NCBI GenBank assembly: GCA_041671025.1
Contig: JBAZCI010000031.1
Span: 1 to 16,265 of the forward strand
DNA length: 16,265 nucleotides
Direction: 5' to 3'
Origin: JBAZCI01 sp041671025
GTDB lineage: Bacteria > Patescibacteriota > Patescibacteriia > UBA10025
In this document: one piece after another, positions 1 through 6,708 of the stretch
How the letters are laid out: each line of letters starts with the position of its first letter
Position numbering within the stretch: position 1 is the stretch's first letter
The notes under the pieces: generated by a model
What the model was told of the DNA's origin: nothing
Databases searched by the model: none
What the model saw: the letters and a program-made list of their open reading frames with translations, nothing else
Program-made: the position numbers and the translations under genes

Positions 1-514
1 AAAATGTATGCGTGCGTAAGATTGCCTGGACCAGGTCATTCGGCTGAGGTTCAAGCTCGATAGATGAAACGCCGATGTAGTAAGGCGACTGCTCTAGAGT
101 GCGCATATAGGAGAGGACGTTCGGCAGCGATCCTTTGAGCGTGATAATAAGCGGCACATCCTGGATCTCTGTTGAAGAAGAGAGCTGTGAAAGGGCAATT
201 GACTGCTCCACATGGTGTGTGTCAGCATATGTCTCCAGCTGAGCGATGAAGTCCAGGGAATTATCGGTTTTGAGGACAATGTTTTCAAGAACGTTAAGTT
301 CTTTTGAAACTGTGTTAACGTCCCTGCTTAGCGTAACGAGATTTTCCTGTTCTTTTTGAAGCGTGGCAAGAAAAAGCCGCTGATCCTGAATGTCCTGTAC
401 TTTCTGGATAATTTTTGATTGCTCGGGACGCAAAAAGAAAAGAAATGCGCTAAGGCATGCAAGCACGACTATTCCCAGTATACCAAAGATGATATGGTCG
501 CGGGAGAGTTTCAT
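1..514 (-). CDS. pilO: PilO-like type IV pilus inner-membrane protein (partial, 3' end beyond left edge)
   Basis: Seen: reading leftward from an ATG at 514, 171 codons are open to the window edge with no stop. The protein starts MKLSRDHIIF, has one membrane helix at about residues 9-29, then a polar heptad-like stretch at about 31-85 (predicted coiled coil), then an alpha/beta region that fits the ferredoxin-like periplasmic domain of PilO. Known: PilO pairs with PilN through coiled coils and periplasmic domains in the inner-membrane alignment complex of type IV pili. The start overlaps the pilN stop by one base (TGATG), so translation is probably coupled. The sequence is poorly conserved, as usual for PilO; the call rests on topology and on its place after pilM-pilN. 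The C-terminus, and any pilP-like gene after it, lie outside the window. Confidence 0.8.
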   Translation of the reverse strand, partial: MKLSRDHIIFGILGIVVLACLSAFLFFLRPEQSKIIQKVQDIQDQRLFLATLQKEQENLVTLSRDVNTVSKELNVLENIVLKTDNSLDFIAQLETYADTHHVEQSIALSQLSSSTEIQDVPLIITLKGSLPNVLSYMRTLEQSPYYIGVSSIELEPQPNDLVQAILRTHTF

Positions 515-1083
515 CAGAGTGTCTCGTCAGTAATAGTCCAAAAGGACGGCATGAGCGTCGCAGTAACCTGAAAGGGAATATTTGACCGTTCGGTGAGGTC
601 GGAAACCGGAGACTTTGCTGATTGGAAGTACGGTGTCGCGTCGAGTACATCACGAAGCGTGATGAGGTTAGGACGCGTCGCCGCGACGCCTTCAAGGAGG
701 ACGGTGCGGAGTTCCGAATCAATTGTAAGACGGGTGATTGAAATACCAGCAGGCATTCGTTTAACAATGCCGGCTACCGTATGTGACCAAGGAAAAAAGT
801 TTTGCTGCACGGTGCTGTAGGATAAGAGCAGTGCGTTTATTTTTTTGATATTATCCTGTATTGACCCTCCTTGATTTATAGTGGTTCCCTGAGCTGCGCT
901 CTGAATATCCGATTGAAGTTGCGTTATATGTTTTTCCAGTAAATTCTGTGCAGCATAGAGCGATCCGGCGTACGTTATGCAAAGGATAACAAAGGTTGTC
1001 GCGTATGCTCTAAAAACCATGCGGTAAAAACTTCTGCGCAATATGGCTTTTTCAGATTTTGGCAGCAAATTGAGCGTAATCAT
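514..1083 (-). CDS. pilN: PilN, type IV pilus alignment complex protein
   Basis: 189 residues. Seen: the N-terminus MITLNLLPKS carries the short NLLP motif that, in known PilN proteins, docks into the cytoplasmic actin-like protein PilM. A basic stretch at residues 9-25 is followed by one membrane helix at about 26-46. Then come a coiled-coil-like segment (about 47-90) and a C-terminal alpha/beta domain with a pattern like the PilN/Fimbrial assembly family (GISITRLTID, LLEGVAATRPNLITLRD). Length is typical. Its ATG overlaps the pilM stop by 4 bases (ATGA), and its own stop overlaps the pilO start, placing it in the middle of a coupled pilM-pilN-pilO unit. No Shine-Dalgarno sequence precedes the start. 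Inferred role: linking PilM in the cytoplasm to PilO in the periplasm. Confidence 0.88.
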   Translation of the reverse strand: MITLNLLPKSEKAILRRSFYRMVFRAYATTFVILCITYAGSLYAAQNLLEKHITQLQSDIQSAAQGTTINQGGSIQDNIKKINALLLSYSTVQQNFFPWSHTVAGIVKRMPAGISITRLTIDSELRTVLLEGVAATRPNLITLRDVLDATPYFQSAKSPVSDLTERSNIPFQVTATLMPSFWTITDETL

Positions 1084-2147
1084 ATGAACGATTCATGGTG
1101 GTAAAACGGCCGCATGGCAAGTCCAATAGCCGTAGTAAAAGAAAGTATTTTTGTATGAGGGAGATGAGAGTCGGAAAGTGAAGGCATACGTGAAAAAAGG
1201 TCAGCCTGTGCAATGGGTAATTTTAGTTGCGTGCTAAAATACTCCGTAAGTCCTGTCATTTGACTCGCCCCTCCGCAAAATGTAATTCCGAGCGGCTTTA
1301 CTCTCTGGAGTGAGCGGGTATAAAATAATGATACCTCATTTATTTTCTGTTCGAGAGGCTGAAATATGGGAAGAAGCGTACGTCGAATAATGCCTTTTCC
1401 TTTTTTTTCATCCAACCCGCACATGATTTTTGCTTTTTCAGCCTGCTCTACGGTAAGAGAAATTTTCTGAGAAATGAGCTTAGTCATTTCTTGGCCAGAA
1501 ATATCAAGTGTTGACGAGTAATACACTGCTCCGTCGTCAATGAGTATGACGGATGTTCTACTTGCTCCTAAATCAACGATGATCTTGGCTGTTTGTGTGT
1601 CATCGGGCTTGAGTAGCGCGCGCCCTATGGCATTCGATTCTGTTTCAAGCGCAATAGGCTGCAATCGGGCGTCAATAAGAAGTGCCGTGTAAGACTCGGC
1701 GATTTCTTTTGGGATTACCGCAACTGCGACGGTAACTTTTTGTGACGCTTCATCTTTACTCACAATCTGCCAGTCGTATGTTACCGCATCAAATGATATC
1801 GGAATATTCTGCTCAATGCCCCATTGTACTGCTCCGGGCAATTCTGCATCAGGGAGAAGGGGAATGTCAAATACCTTAAAAAATGTCTTGCGTTCCGGTA
1901 AGGAGGCAACAACAAAATGCGAAGAAACATGTCTGCCATGGACCGTAGAAACCAGTGAACGGATGAGTGGGACGACCTTATCGTGATGGACTATTTCGCC
2001 GTTTACAATATATCCTTCCGGTACGCCACATTCATTGAAGCACCGGACGTGAAGACCTCCTTTTTTTCCTTCTATTTGCAACACGCGGAGGCGTGCATCA
2101 CTGATGTCAATGGCAAACGCTTTTTGGAACGGTCGAAATGGGAGCAT
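1080..2147 (-). CDS. pilM: PilM, actin-like ATPase of the type IV pilus machine
   Basis: 355 residues, the usual PilM length. Seen: an N-terminal phosphate-binding strand (AFAIDISDARLRVLQIEG, residues 11-27), the second nucleotide-binding loop (IIVDLGASRTSVILID, 189-204) and a C-terminal glycine loop (ITFCGGASQMTGL, 288-300). These fit the FtsA/MreB-like ATPase fold of PilM. The segment FKVFDIPLLPDAELPGAVQW (90-109) resembles the 1C-type subdomain typical of PilM. Known: PilM is cytoplasmic and binds the N-terminal tail of PilN; that tail is encoded directly downstream with a 4-base overlap. It lies 39 bases after pilC. A TATACT element just upstream could give a separate short-leader transcript, but its -35 is poor. 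No Shine-Dalgarno sequence is seen. The family call is firm. Confidence 0.93.
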   Translation of the reverse strand: MLPFRPFQKAFAIDISDARLRVLQIEGKKGGLHVRCFNECGVPEGYIVNGEIVHHDKVVPLIRSLVSTVHGRHVSSHFVVASLPERKTFFKVFDIPLLPDAELPGAVQWGIEQNIPISFDAVTYDWQIVSKDEASQKVTVAVAVIPKEIAESYTALLIDARLQPIALETESNAIGRALLKPDDTQTAKIIVDLGASRTSVILIDDGAVYYSSTLDISGQEMTKLISQKISLTVEQAEKAKIMCGLDEKKGKGIIRRTLLPIFQPLEQKINEVSLFYTRSLQRVKPLGITFCGGASQMTGLTEYFSTQLKLPIAQADLFSRMPSLSDSHLPHTKILSFTTAIGLAMRPFYHHESFI

Positions 2148-2155
2148 ACGTCAGT

Positions 2156-2161
2156 AGTATA
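2156..2161 (-). promoter_or_regulatory. Possible -10 element for pilM
   Basis: Read on the minus strand, TATACT (five of six matches to TATAAT) ends 8 bases before the pilM ATG at 2147. Transcription would start near 2149, giving an almost leaderless message. At the 17-base spacing the -35 position reads TGGATT, only three matches, so this is weak and could be chance. The gap between pilC and pilM (2148-2186) holds nothing else recognisable. Confidence 0.3.
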
Positions 2162-2186
2162 TCGTAAAGAGTAGCGGCAATCCAGT

Positions 2187-3401
2187 CTATATCGCCTGCG
2201 AAAGATTATAGATCGGCAAAATAATCGCAACAGCCAGACCGGCTACGCCGGCACCGAGGATCAGCATCAATGCGGGTTCGATAATCGTGGATAAATTTGC
2301 CATCGTTGTGTCGACCTCTTCCTCGTAAAAATTTGCGATTTCTTCGACTATAGTATCCAAGGTACCGCTCTGTTCTCCGACGTGTACCATTTGAGTCACG
2401 ATCGGAGGAAAAAGTTGCGGGAAGCGTTCAAGCGTTTTTACAATGCTGATGCCCTTTTTAACTTCCTCTGATGCGATCATCATGACATTTTGGTAGTGAA
2501 CATTACCCAGTGTTCGTGAAATAATCTGTAATGTTTGCACGATGGGTATATCTGTCTTGAGGAGTGAACTCAGGCTTCGGGTAAATCGTGCGAGGTTAAT
2601 TTTCTTAATGATCTTCCCGACAATAGGGAGTCGTAGCAGAATACGGTGGTAGTAAAATTTACCCTTTTGTGTTTTGATCAGTCGGAAGACGCCAATAGTT
2701 AATGCAAAGAGGCCAATAATCACCCAGAGGCCATTTTGAGATGTAAAATTAGTTACCGAAATGAGTATCTGGGTAGGAAGAGGGAGGGCCACGCCTGACT
2801 CAGCAAAGACGCCAAGCAGCTTGGGAATGACGAAGAGCATCATTGCGATGACGAGCCCGACCATTGCCGAAACCACGATGATGGGGTAGGAGAGTGCTGA
2901 TTTGACTTTGGTAATGAGCGTATGATCTTTTTTCATCTGTAAAGTCAATTGATGCAGGACCTCGTCAAGTTTACCGCTTACTTCTCCGGCGGCAATCATG
3001 TTAATAAACATTTCAGGGAAAATATCGGAATGTTTTTTAAGTGCATCAGAAAAGGTTTTGCCGCTGTCTACGTCGTGCTCCATCTCCATAATGACCTGTT
3101 TAAAGCTCTTATTCTCGGTTTGCAGGCCGAGGGTATGTAGCGCATTTCCGAGTGAGAATCCGGTCCGTACCATAACCTGAAGGTTCTGCGTAAAAAAAAT
3201 CTTTTGAACAATGGGTACGTGGCCGGTAAGTCGGAAAAAAGCCGATAGGCCTTTCTTTTTTTCATCGATTAACTTTGCGTTCGTTAAAATCAGGCCTTGT
3301 GCGGACAAGTATTCGGACAGCGCTTTTTCATTTGCGATGACGAGACGTCCGTCTCGCGGTTCGCCGATTGTGGTCCGTGCTGTGTATTCGTAGAGAGGCA
3401 T
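2187..3401 (-). CDS. pilC: PilC, type IV pilus inner-membrane platform protein (GspF family)
   Basis: 404 residues, the normal family length. Seen: MPLYEYTARTTIGEPRDGRL at the start is the characteristic N-terminal beta element of GspF/PilC. Two T2SSF repeats follow, at about residues 70-195 and 272-395. Each contains the family pattern with GEVSGKLDEVL (139-149) and GEQSGTLDTIV (342-352). Membrane helices lie at about 172-193, 223-241 and 373-397. Known: PilC is the polytopic platform on which PilB drives pilin extraction and filament growth. It starts 3 bases after the pilB stop, so the two are co-transcribed; no Shine-Dalgarno sequence is present. No pilT retraction ATPase is seen in this window, which does not show its absence from the genome. 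Confidence 0.95.
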   Translation of the reverse strand: MPLYEYTARTTIGEPRDGRLVIANEKALSEYLSAQGLILTNAKLIDEKKKGLSAFFRLTGHVPIVQKIFFTQNLQVMVRTGFSLGNALHTLGLQTENKSFKQVIMEMEHDVDSGKTFSDALKKHSDIFPEMFINMIAAGEVSGKLDEVLHQLTLQMKKDHTLITKVKSALSYPIIVVSAMVGLVIAMMLFVIPKLLGVFAESGVALPLPTQILISVTNFTSQNGLWVIIGLFALTIGVFRLIKTQKGKFYYHRILLRLPIVGKIIKKINLARFTRSLSSLLKTDIPIVQTLQIISRTLGNVHYQNVMMIASEEVKKGISIVKTLERFPQLFPPIVTQMVHVGEQSGTLDTIVEEIANFYEEEVDTTMANLSTIIEPALMLILGAGVAGLAVAIILPIYNLSQAI

Positions 3402-3404
3402 AAA

Positions 3405-5159
3405 TTATTCTTTCGTTACACGAATGACTTCCTCAATTGTTGTGACGCCATTTTTCGCTTTAATAAAACCGTCGTGGAGCATGGTGAGCATGCCTTGAGC
3501 AATCGCCGCATCGCGTATCTCTGTCGTGCTCGCCTTATTGATAATCATCTCGCTTATTTTTTTTGTAATTTCCAGCGTTTCGTAGATGCCAATACGGCCT
3601 TTATATCCTGAAGTATTGCATTGCTTGCACCCTTTTCCCCGGTAGAAGAGCAGTGATTCTATAGGCGCTTTTGCGGAAAGAATGATCCCTTCTTTTTCCA
3701 GTGTGGAGAGAATTGCGGGAAGATCAAACTGTCTGGAAAGTTCGGCGATTGCTTTTTTGTTCAGCGTATAGCTGTGGATGCAATGCGAACATATTTTACG
3801 GACTAACCGTTGGGCAATAATTAAATTTGTTGTCGTAGCGATCAGGAAGGACGGAATATCCATTTCGGCAAGCCGTGGGAGCGAAGATGGTGCGTCGTTT
3901 GTATGCAGGGTGCTTAGCACCAGATGGCCGGTCATGGCGGCGTTTGCGGCAATCTCGGCGGTTTCATTGTCGCGGATTTCTCCGACCATAATAATGTCGG
4001 GATCTTGGCGAAGAAGCGCACGGAGCCCTGAGGCAAATGAAAATCCGATTTTTGGATTCACCTGGCTTTGATTGACGCGAGGCATCCGGTATTCGATAGG
4101 GTCTTCCACCGTGGATAGATTTACGTCGGCGGTATTGAGCATGTTCATCATGGTATACAGCGTTGTAGTTTTTCCCGAACCTGTGGGGCCGGTGACGAGA
4201 ATGATACCGTGCGGCTTATCAAGCGCGTCGCGGACGACAGTAAGTGCCGTTGTCTGGAGGCCAAGCTGTTCCAAGGAAAGGAGGTGAGCGGATTCATTCA
4301 AAAGACGTAAAACGACTTTTTCTCCGTCAAACACAGGAATGATCGAGACGCGAAAGGCGATCTTGTGATCCGACGTCGCGATTTTAAACCTACCATCTTG
4401 AGGGAGGCGATGCTCGTCAATTTTCAGACTCGAAAGAACTTTAATGCGGGCGATAATACCCGTATGGGCTGTTTTTGGTAGTGACATCGCGTCTCGGAGT
4501 ATGCCGTCAACCCGATATCGTACGACTGTTTCTTTTTCTGTCGGCTCGATGTGAATGTCCGAAGCATTTTCAAAAATCGCGTACTCGAGGAGAGTGTCGA
4601 CGATGCGTACGATAGGTAGATCTTGCGCCAGTTTTTCCAGATCTTTTCCCTGCACGGGATCTTTACTTTCCTCTTCATCTTTTCCCGTTGTGATTTTCTT
4701 AAATTCAGCGGAGAGTCCCTTATGGTACTGCGAAAGACACGCTTTTATGCTTGTAGGGGATGTCAGGTACAGGGAAATATTCAGTCCGGTTTTTTTCTTT
4801 AAAAATTCGAAGAGCTGAATATTGTACGGATCCAGGGTGGCAACTTTGATTGAAGAAGCGTCCTTATCAAAAACCACCACCATGTGCTTTTGAGCAATGG
4901 GTTCTGGGATAAGCGTCAGAATATCTTTGCGTACGGTCTGGTCCCGCAAGTCTATGAAAGGCATCTTCCGTGAATTCGCTAACGCTTCGTACAGCACGTT
5001 TTCACTGATGATTTTGTTTTCGACGAGATATTTTTCCAGCGCAATATGCTTTTCATTGCTTGCCTGTATCGCAGAAGACAAAATATCATCACTTAATATT
5101 GTATTAGTGATGATTACTTTTTGTATTTCCTCCACGGCAAACATATTGTTTTTGTGCAT
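3405..5159 (-). CDS. pilB: PilB, type IV pilus assembly ATPase (GspE family)
   Basis: 584 residues from the outermost ATG. Seen: an N-terminal MshEN/GspE-N-like domain (about 7-145), then the AAA-like secretion ATPase with Walker A GPTGSGKT (324-331), Asp box VEDPIEY (351-357), Walker B around DPDIIMVGEIRD (386-397) and His box GHLVLSTLHTND (411-422). A four-cysteine zinc site follows: C457 and C460, C511 and C514, typical of PilB/GspE and absent from PilT, which supports an extension ATPase. Known: it hydrolyses ATP under PilC to polymerise pilin. It is the first gene of the leftward operon. Start choice: a near-consensus promoter ends 2 bases before the ATG at 5159, so the expected transcript start (about 5155) lies inside that codon. 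The next in-frame ATG at 5144 (MFAVEEIQKV) is therefore the likelier true start. Confidence 0.96.
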   Translation of the reverse strand: MHKNNMFAVEEIQKVIITNTILSDDILSSAIQASNEKHIALEKYLVENKIISENVLYEALANSRKMPFIDLRDQTVRKDILTLIPEPIAQKHMVVVFDKDASSIKVATLDPYNIQLFEFLKKKTGLNISLYLTSPTSIKACLSQYHKGLSAEFKKITTGKDEEESKDPVQGKDLEKLAQDLPIVRIVDTLLEYAIFENASDIHIEPTEKETVVRYRVDGILRDAMSLPKTAHTGIIARIKVLSSLKIDEHRLPQDGRFKIATSDHKIAFRVSIIPVFDGEKVVLRLLNESAHLLSLEQLGLQTTALTVVRDALDKPHGIILVTGPTGSGKTTTLYTMMNMLNTADVNLSTVEDPIEYRMPRVNQSQVNPKIGFSFASGLRALLRQDPDIIMVGEIRDNETAEIAANAAMTGHLVLSTLHTNDAPSSLPRLAEMDIPSFLIATTTNLIIAQRLVRKICSHCIHSYTLNKKAIAELSRQFDLPAILSTLEKEGIILSAKAPIESLLFYRGKGCKQCNTSGYKGRIGIYETLEITKKISEMIINKASTTEIRDAAIAQGMLTMLHDGFIKAKNGVTTIEEVIRVTKE

Positions 5160-5161
5160 GT

Positions 5162-5190
5162 ATTATATCAAAAACCAATTATATAGTCAA
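5162..5190 (-). promoter_or_regulatory. Sigma70-type promoter of the pilB operon
   Basis: On the minus strand, TTGACT (5190-5185), a 17-base spacer and TATAAT (5167-5162) form an almost perfect housekeeping promoter. The expected transcript start is near 5155. That lies downstream of the first possible pilB ATG (5159-5157) and 11 bases before the in-frame ATG at 5144. It is therefore both the operon promoter and evidence on the pilB start. Confidence 0.8.
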
Positions 5191-5198
5191 TGATGAGC

Positions 5199-5226
5199 TT
5201 GAAATAATCCCAATTTTTGCTATGCT
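5199..5226 (+). promoter_or_regulatory. Promoter for the rightward cell-wall cluster
   Basis: TTGAAA (5199-5204), a 16-base spacer and TATGCT (5221-5226) point rightward. The expected start near 5233 leaves only about 6 bases before the ATG at 5239. The promoter is divergent from the pilB promoter; the two -35 elements are separated by 8 bases (5191-5198), so the polymerases may compete. No other plausible promoter for the membrane protein and mraY was seen in this gap. Confidence 0.6.
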
Positions 5227-5238
5227 TTTTAAAGAGAT

Positions 5239-5616
5239 ATGCTTACCTTTCATATTTATCCGGGTCGGATTAAGCTTTTTAGAGACCCTGCTATACTTGT
5301 ATGCCTAGGCATTTCGCTTTGTGCGCTGATTGTTCAAGGCATACTGCTTGCCCTTCGATTACATCCGACTGCTGATCCTGTCCCTCTCCACTACAATATT
5401 TATTTTGGCATTGATCTGATTGGGGCCTGGTGGCACATTTTTCTTTTTCCTGGGATCGGTCTTCTTATTCTCCTTTTGAATAGCACGCTTCTTTTTCTTG
5501 TGACTCTGGATAAAATGCAAACCATCCTGCTTATGGCCTCTGCTGCGCTCACTAATGTACTTCTTACGGTTTCACTCATTCTTTTACTTACCTATGTACT
5601 TGTCTCCGGCGTATGA
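5239..5616 (+). CDS. Small three-helix membrane protein of unknown function, first gene of the mur cluster
   Basis: 125 residues. I do not recognise a named family. Seen: a short cytoplasmic-looking N-terminus, then three hydrophobic helices at about residues 18-40, 66-90 and 97-122. Between helices 1 and 2 lies a conserved-looking loop with PVPLHYNIYFGIDLIGAWW (48-66), rich in aromatic residues and starting with a proline/histidine pattern. That loop is vaguely like the sequence after the first helix in DUF1648-type membrane proteins, but this is a weak resemblance. The stop overlaps the mraY ATG by 4 bases (ATGA), so it is translationally coupled to mraY and sits where a cell-wall or division membrane factor could be expected. 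It has its own promoter with a leader of about 6 bases and no Shine-Dalgarno sequence. It is a real gene on grounds of length, coupling and promoter; the function is open. Confidence 0.8.
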   Translation: MLTFHIYPGRIKLFRDPAILVCLGISLCALIVQGILLALRLHPTADPVPLHYNIYFGIDLIGAWWHIFLFPGIGLLILLLNSTLLFLVTLDKMQTILLMASAALTNVLLTVSLILLLTYVLVSGV

Positions 5617-6671
5617 ATGAATCAATTGCAATAAAAATTCTCGTTCTCTCCTTTGTATCGTTTGTGGCGGCGATAGCCATAACTCCGGCGCTTACCCATT
5701 TTTTGTACCGGTACCGATTGTCAAAGAGTATACGGATGTCCCCGGACACACCCATTTATTCGCGGATGCATCAAAAAAAAGAGGGGACGCCCACGATGGG
5801 TGGTATTTTGGTATGGTTTACGGTTCTCGCTATCGCGGTACTTTTTTCGGTGCTTGCAAATATTTTTTCATCNNNNNNNNNNTCAGCTCAATGGATTACC
5901 AAGTTTGACTTTTTATCGAGAAGCGAGACGTATTTGCCGTTAGGGGCCCTTATTGTCGCGGCAATTGTCGGGCTTGTCGATGACTTTTTCAACATACGCA
6001 AAGTGGGTGCGGTGGGCGGCGGGTTGCGCATCCGGCATAAACTTATACTCTATATTCTTATAGCTATTTTTGGCGCGTGGTGGTTTTACGCGAAGCTGGA
6101 ATGGACGACACTTCATGTTCCGTTTGTCGGAAATTTCGATATCGGTATTTGGTACGTTCCTATTTTTCTTTTTGTCATTGTTGCTACAGCTTTTTCGGTC
6201 AATGAAATTGACGGACTTGACGGATTATCGGGAGGGACACTGCTTGCCGCATTTGCGGCATATGGGGCGATCGCACTGATCCAGGGCAAGTATGACCTTG
6301 CGGCACTCTGCGGCGTGGTGATCGGGGCACTCTTCGCCTTTCTTTGGTTTAACATCAATCCCGCGCGTTTTTTCATGGGAGATACCGGCTCCATGTCCCT
6401 TGGTGTTACCCTGGGCATTATTGCCATGCTGACAAACGCGGCGTTGCTACTCCCGATCATTGGCTTCCTTTTTGCGGTTGAGTCGGCATCTGTACTGATC
6501 CAATTGGTGTCAAAAAAAGTATTTAAACGTAAAGTGTTTCTCTCAACACCGATCCATCATCATTTTGAAGCAAAAGGGTGGCCTGAGCCGAAAATAGTTA
6601 TGCGCTTTTGGATTATTAGCGCGGTTACCGCAGTGCTCGGAGTGATTTTAGCAATCATAGATATTACCTAA
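5613..6671 (+). CDS. mraY: MraY, phospho-N-acetylmuramoyl-pentapeptide transferase (interrupted by an assembly gap)
   Basis: About 352 residues including about four unknown ones, close to the family norm. Known reaction: transfers phospho-MurNAc-pentapeptide from UDP to undecaprenyl phosphate, making lipid I at the inner membrane. Seen: KKEGTPTMGG (55-64), the Asp-Asp pair in GLVDDFFNI (120-128), FMGDTGS (254-260) with the catalytic-type aspartate, and the MraY-specific PIHHHFEAKGWPE (313-325). About ten hydrophobic segments are present. Oddity: the motif that normally reads NLTDGLDGL is NEIDGLDGL here (197-205); the Asn and both Asp are kept. Ten N at 5873-5882 fall in the extracellular/TM2-TM3 region. 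The frame is the same on both sides, so the true gap is probably 10 bases or differs by a multiple of three. It overlaps the upstream gene by 4 bases. Confidence 0.96.
   Translation: MNESIAIKILVLSFVSFVAAIAITPALTHFLYRYRLSKSIRMSPDTPIYSRMHQKKEGTPTMGGILVWFTVLAIAVLFSVLANIFSXXXXSAQWITKFDFLSRSETYLPLGALIVAAIVGLVDDFFNIRKVGAVGGGLRIRHKLILYILIAIFGAWWFYAKLEWTTLHVPFVGNFDIGIWYVPIFLFVIVATAFSVNEIDGLDGLSGGTLLAAFAAYGAIALIQGKYDLAALCGVVIGALFAFLWFNINPARFFMGDTGSMSLGVTLGIIAMLTNAALLLPIIGFLFAVESASVLIQLVSKKVFKRKVFLSTPIHHHFEAKGWPEPKIVMRFWIISAVTAVLGVILAIIDIT
5873..5882. other. Assembly gap (10 N) inside mraY
   Basis: Ten consecutive N. Both flanks read in one mraY frame, so the join is in the right order. The length of 10 may be a placeholder. 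About four residues of MraY between positions 86 and 91 are unknown. Confidence 0.99.
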
Positions 6672-6675
6672 CACC

Positions 6676-6708
6676 AGCGCCGGTGAACGATAGGCGCTCA
6701 TCTTTTTT
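6676..6708 (+). terminator. Hairpin with T-run between mraY and murD (weak terminator or attenuator)
   Basis: AGCGCC (6676-6681) pairs with GGCGCT (6693-6698) around an 11-base loop. Four bases later comes a run of six T (6703-6708) that abuts the murD ATG. The stem is short and the loop large, so complete termination is unlikely. It may damp transcription into murD or be a processing site. The 37-base gap contains no recognisable promoter or Shine-Dalgarno sequence. Confidence 0.35.
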
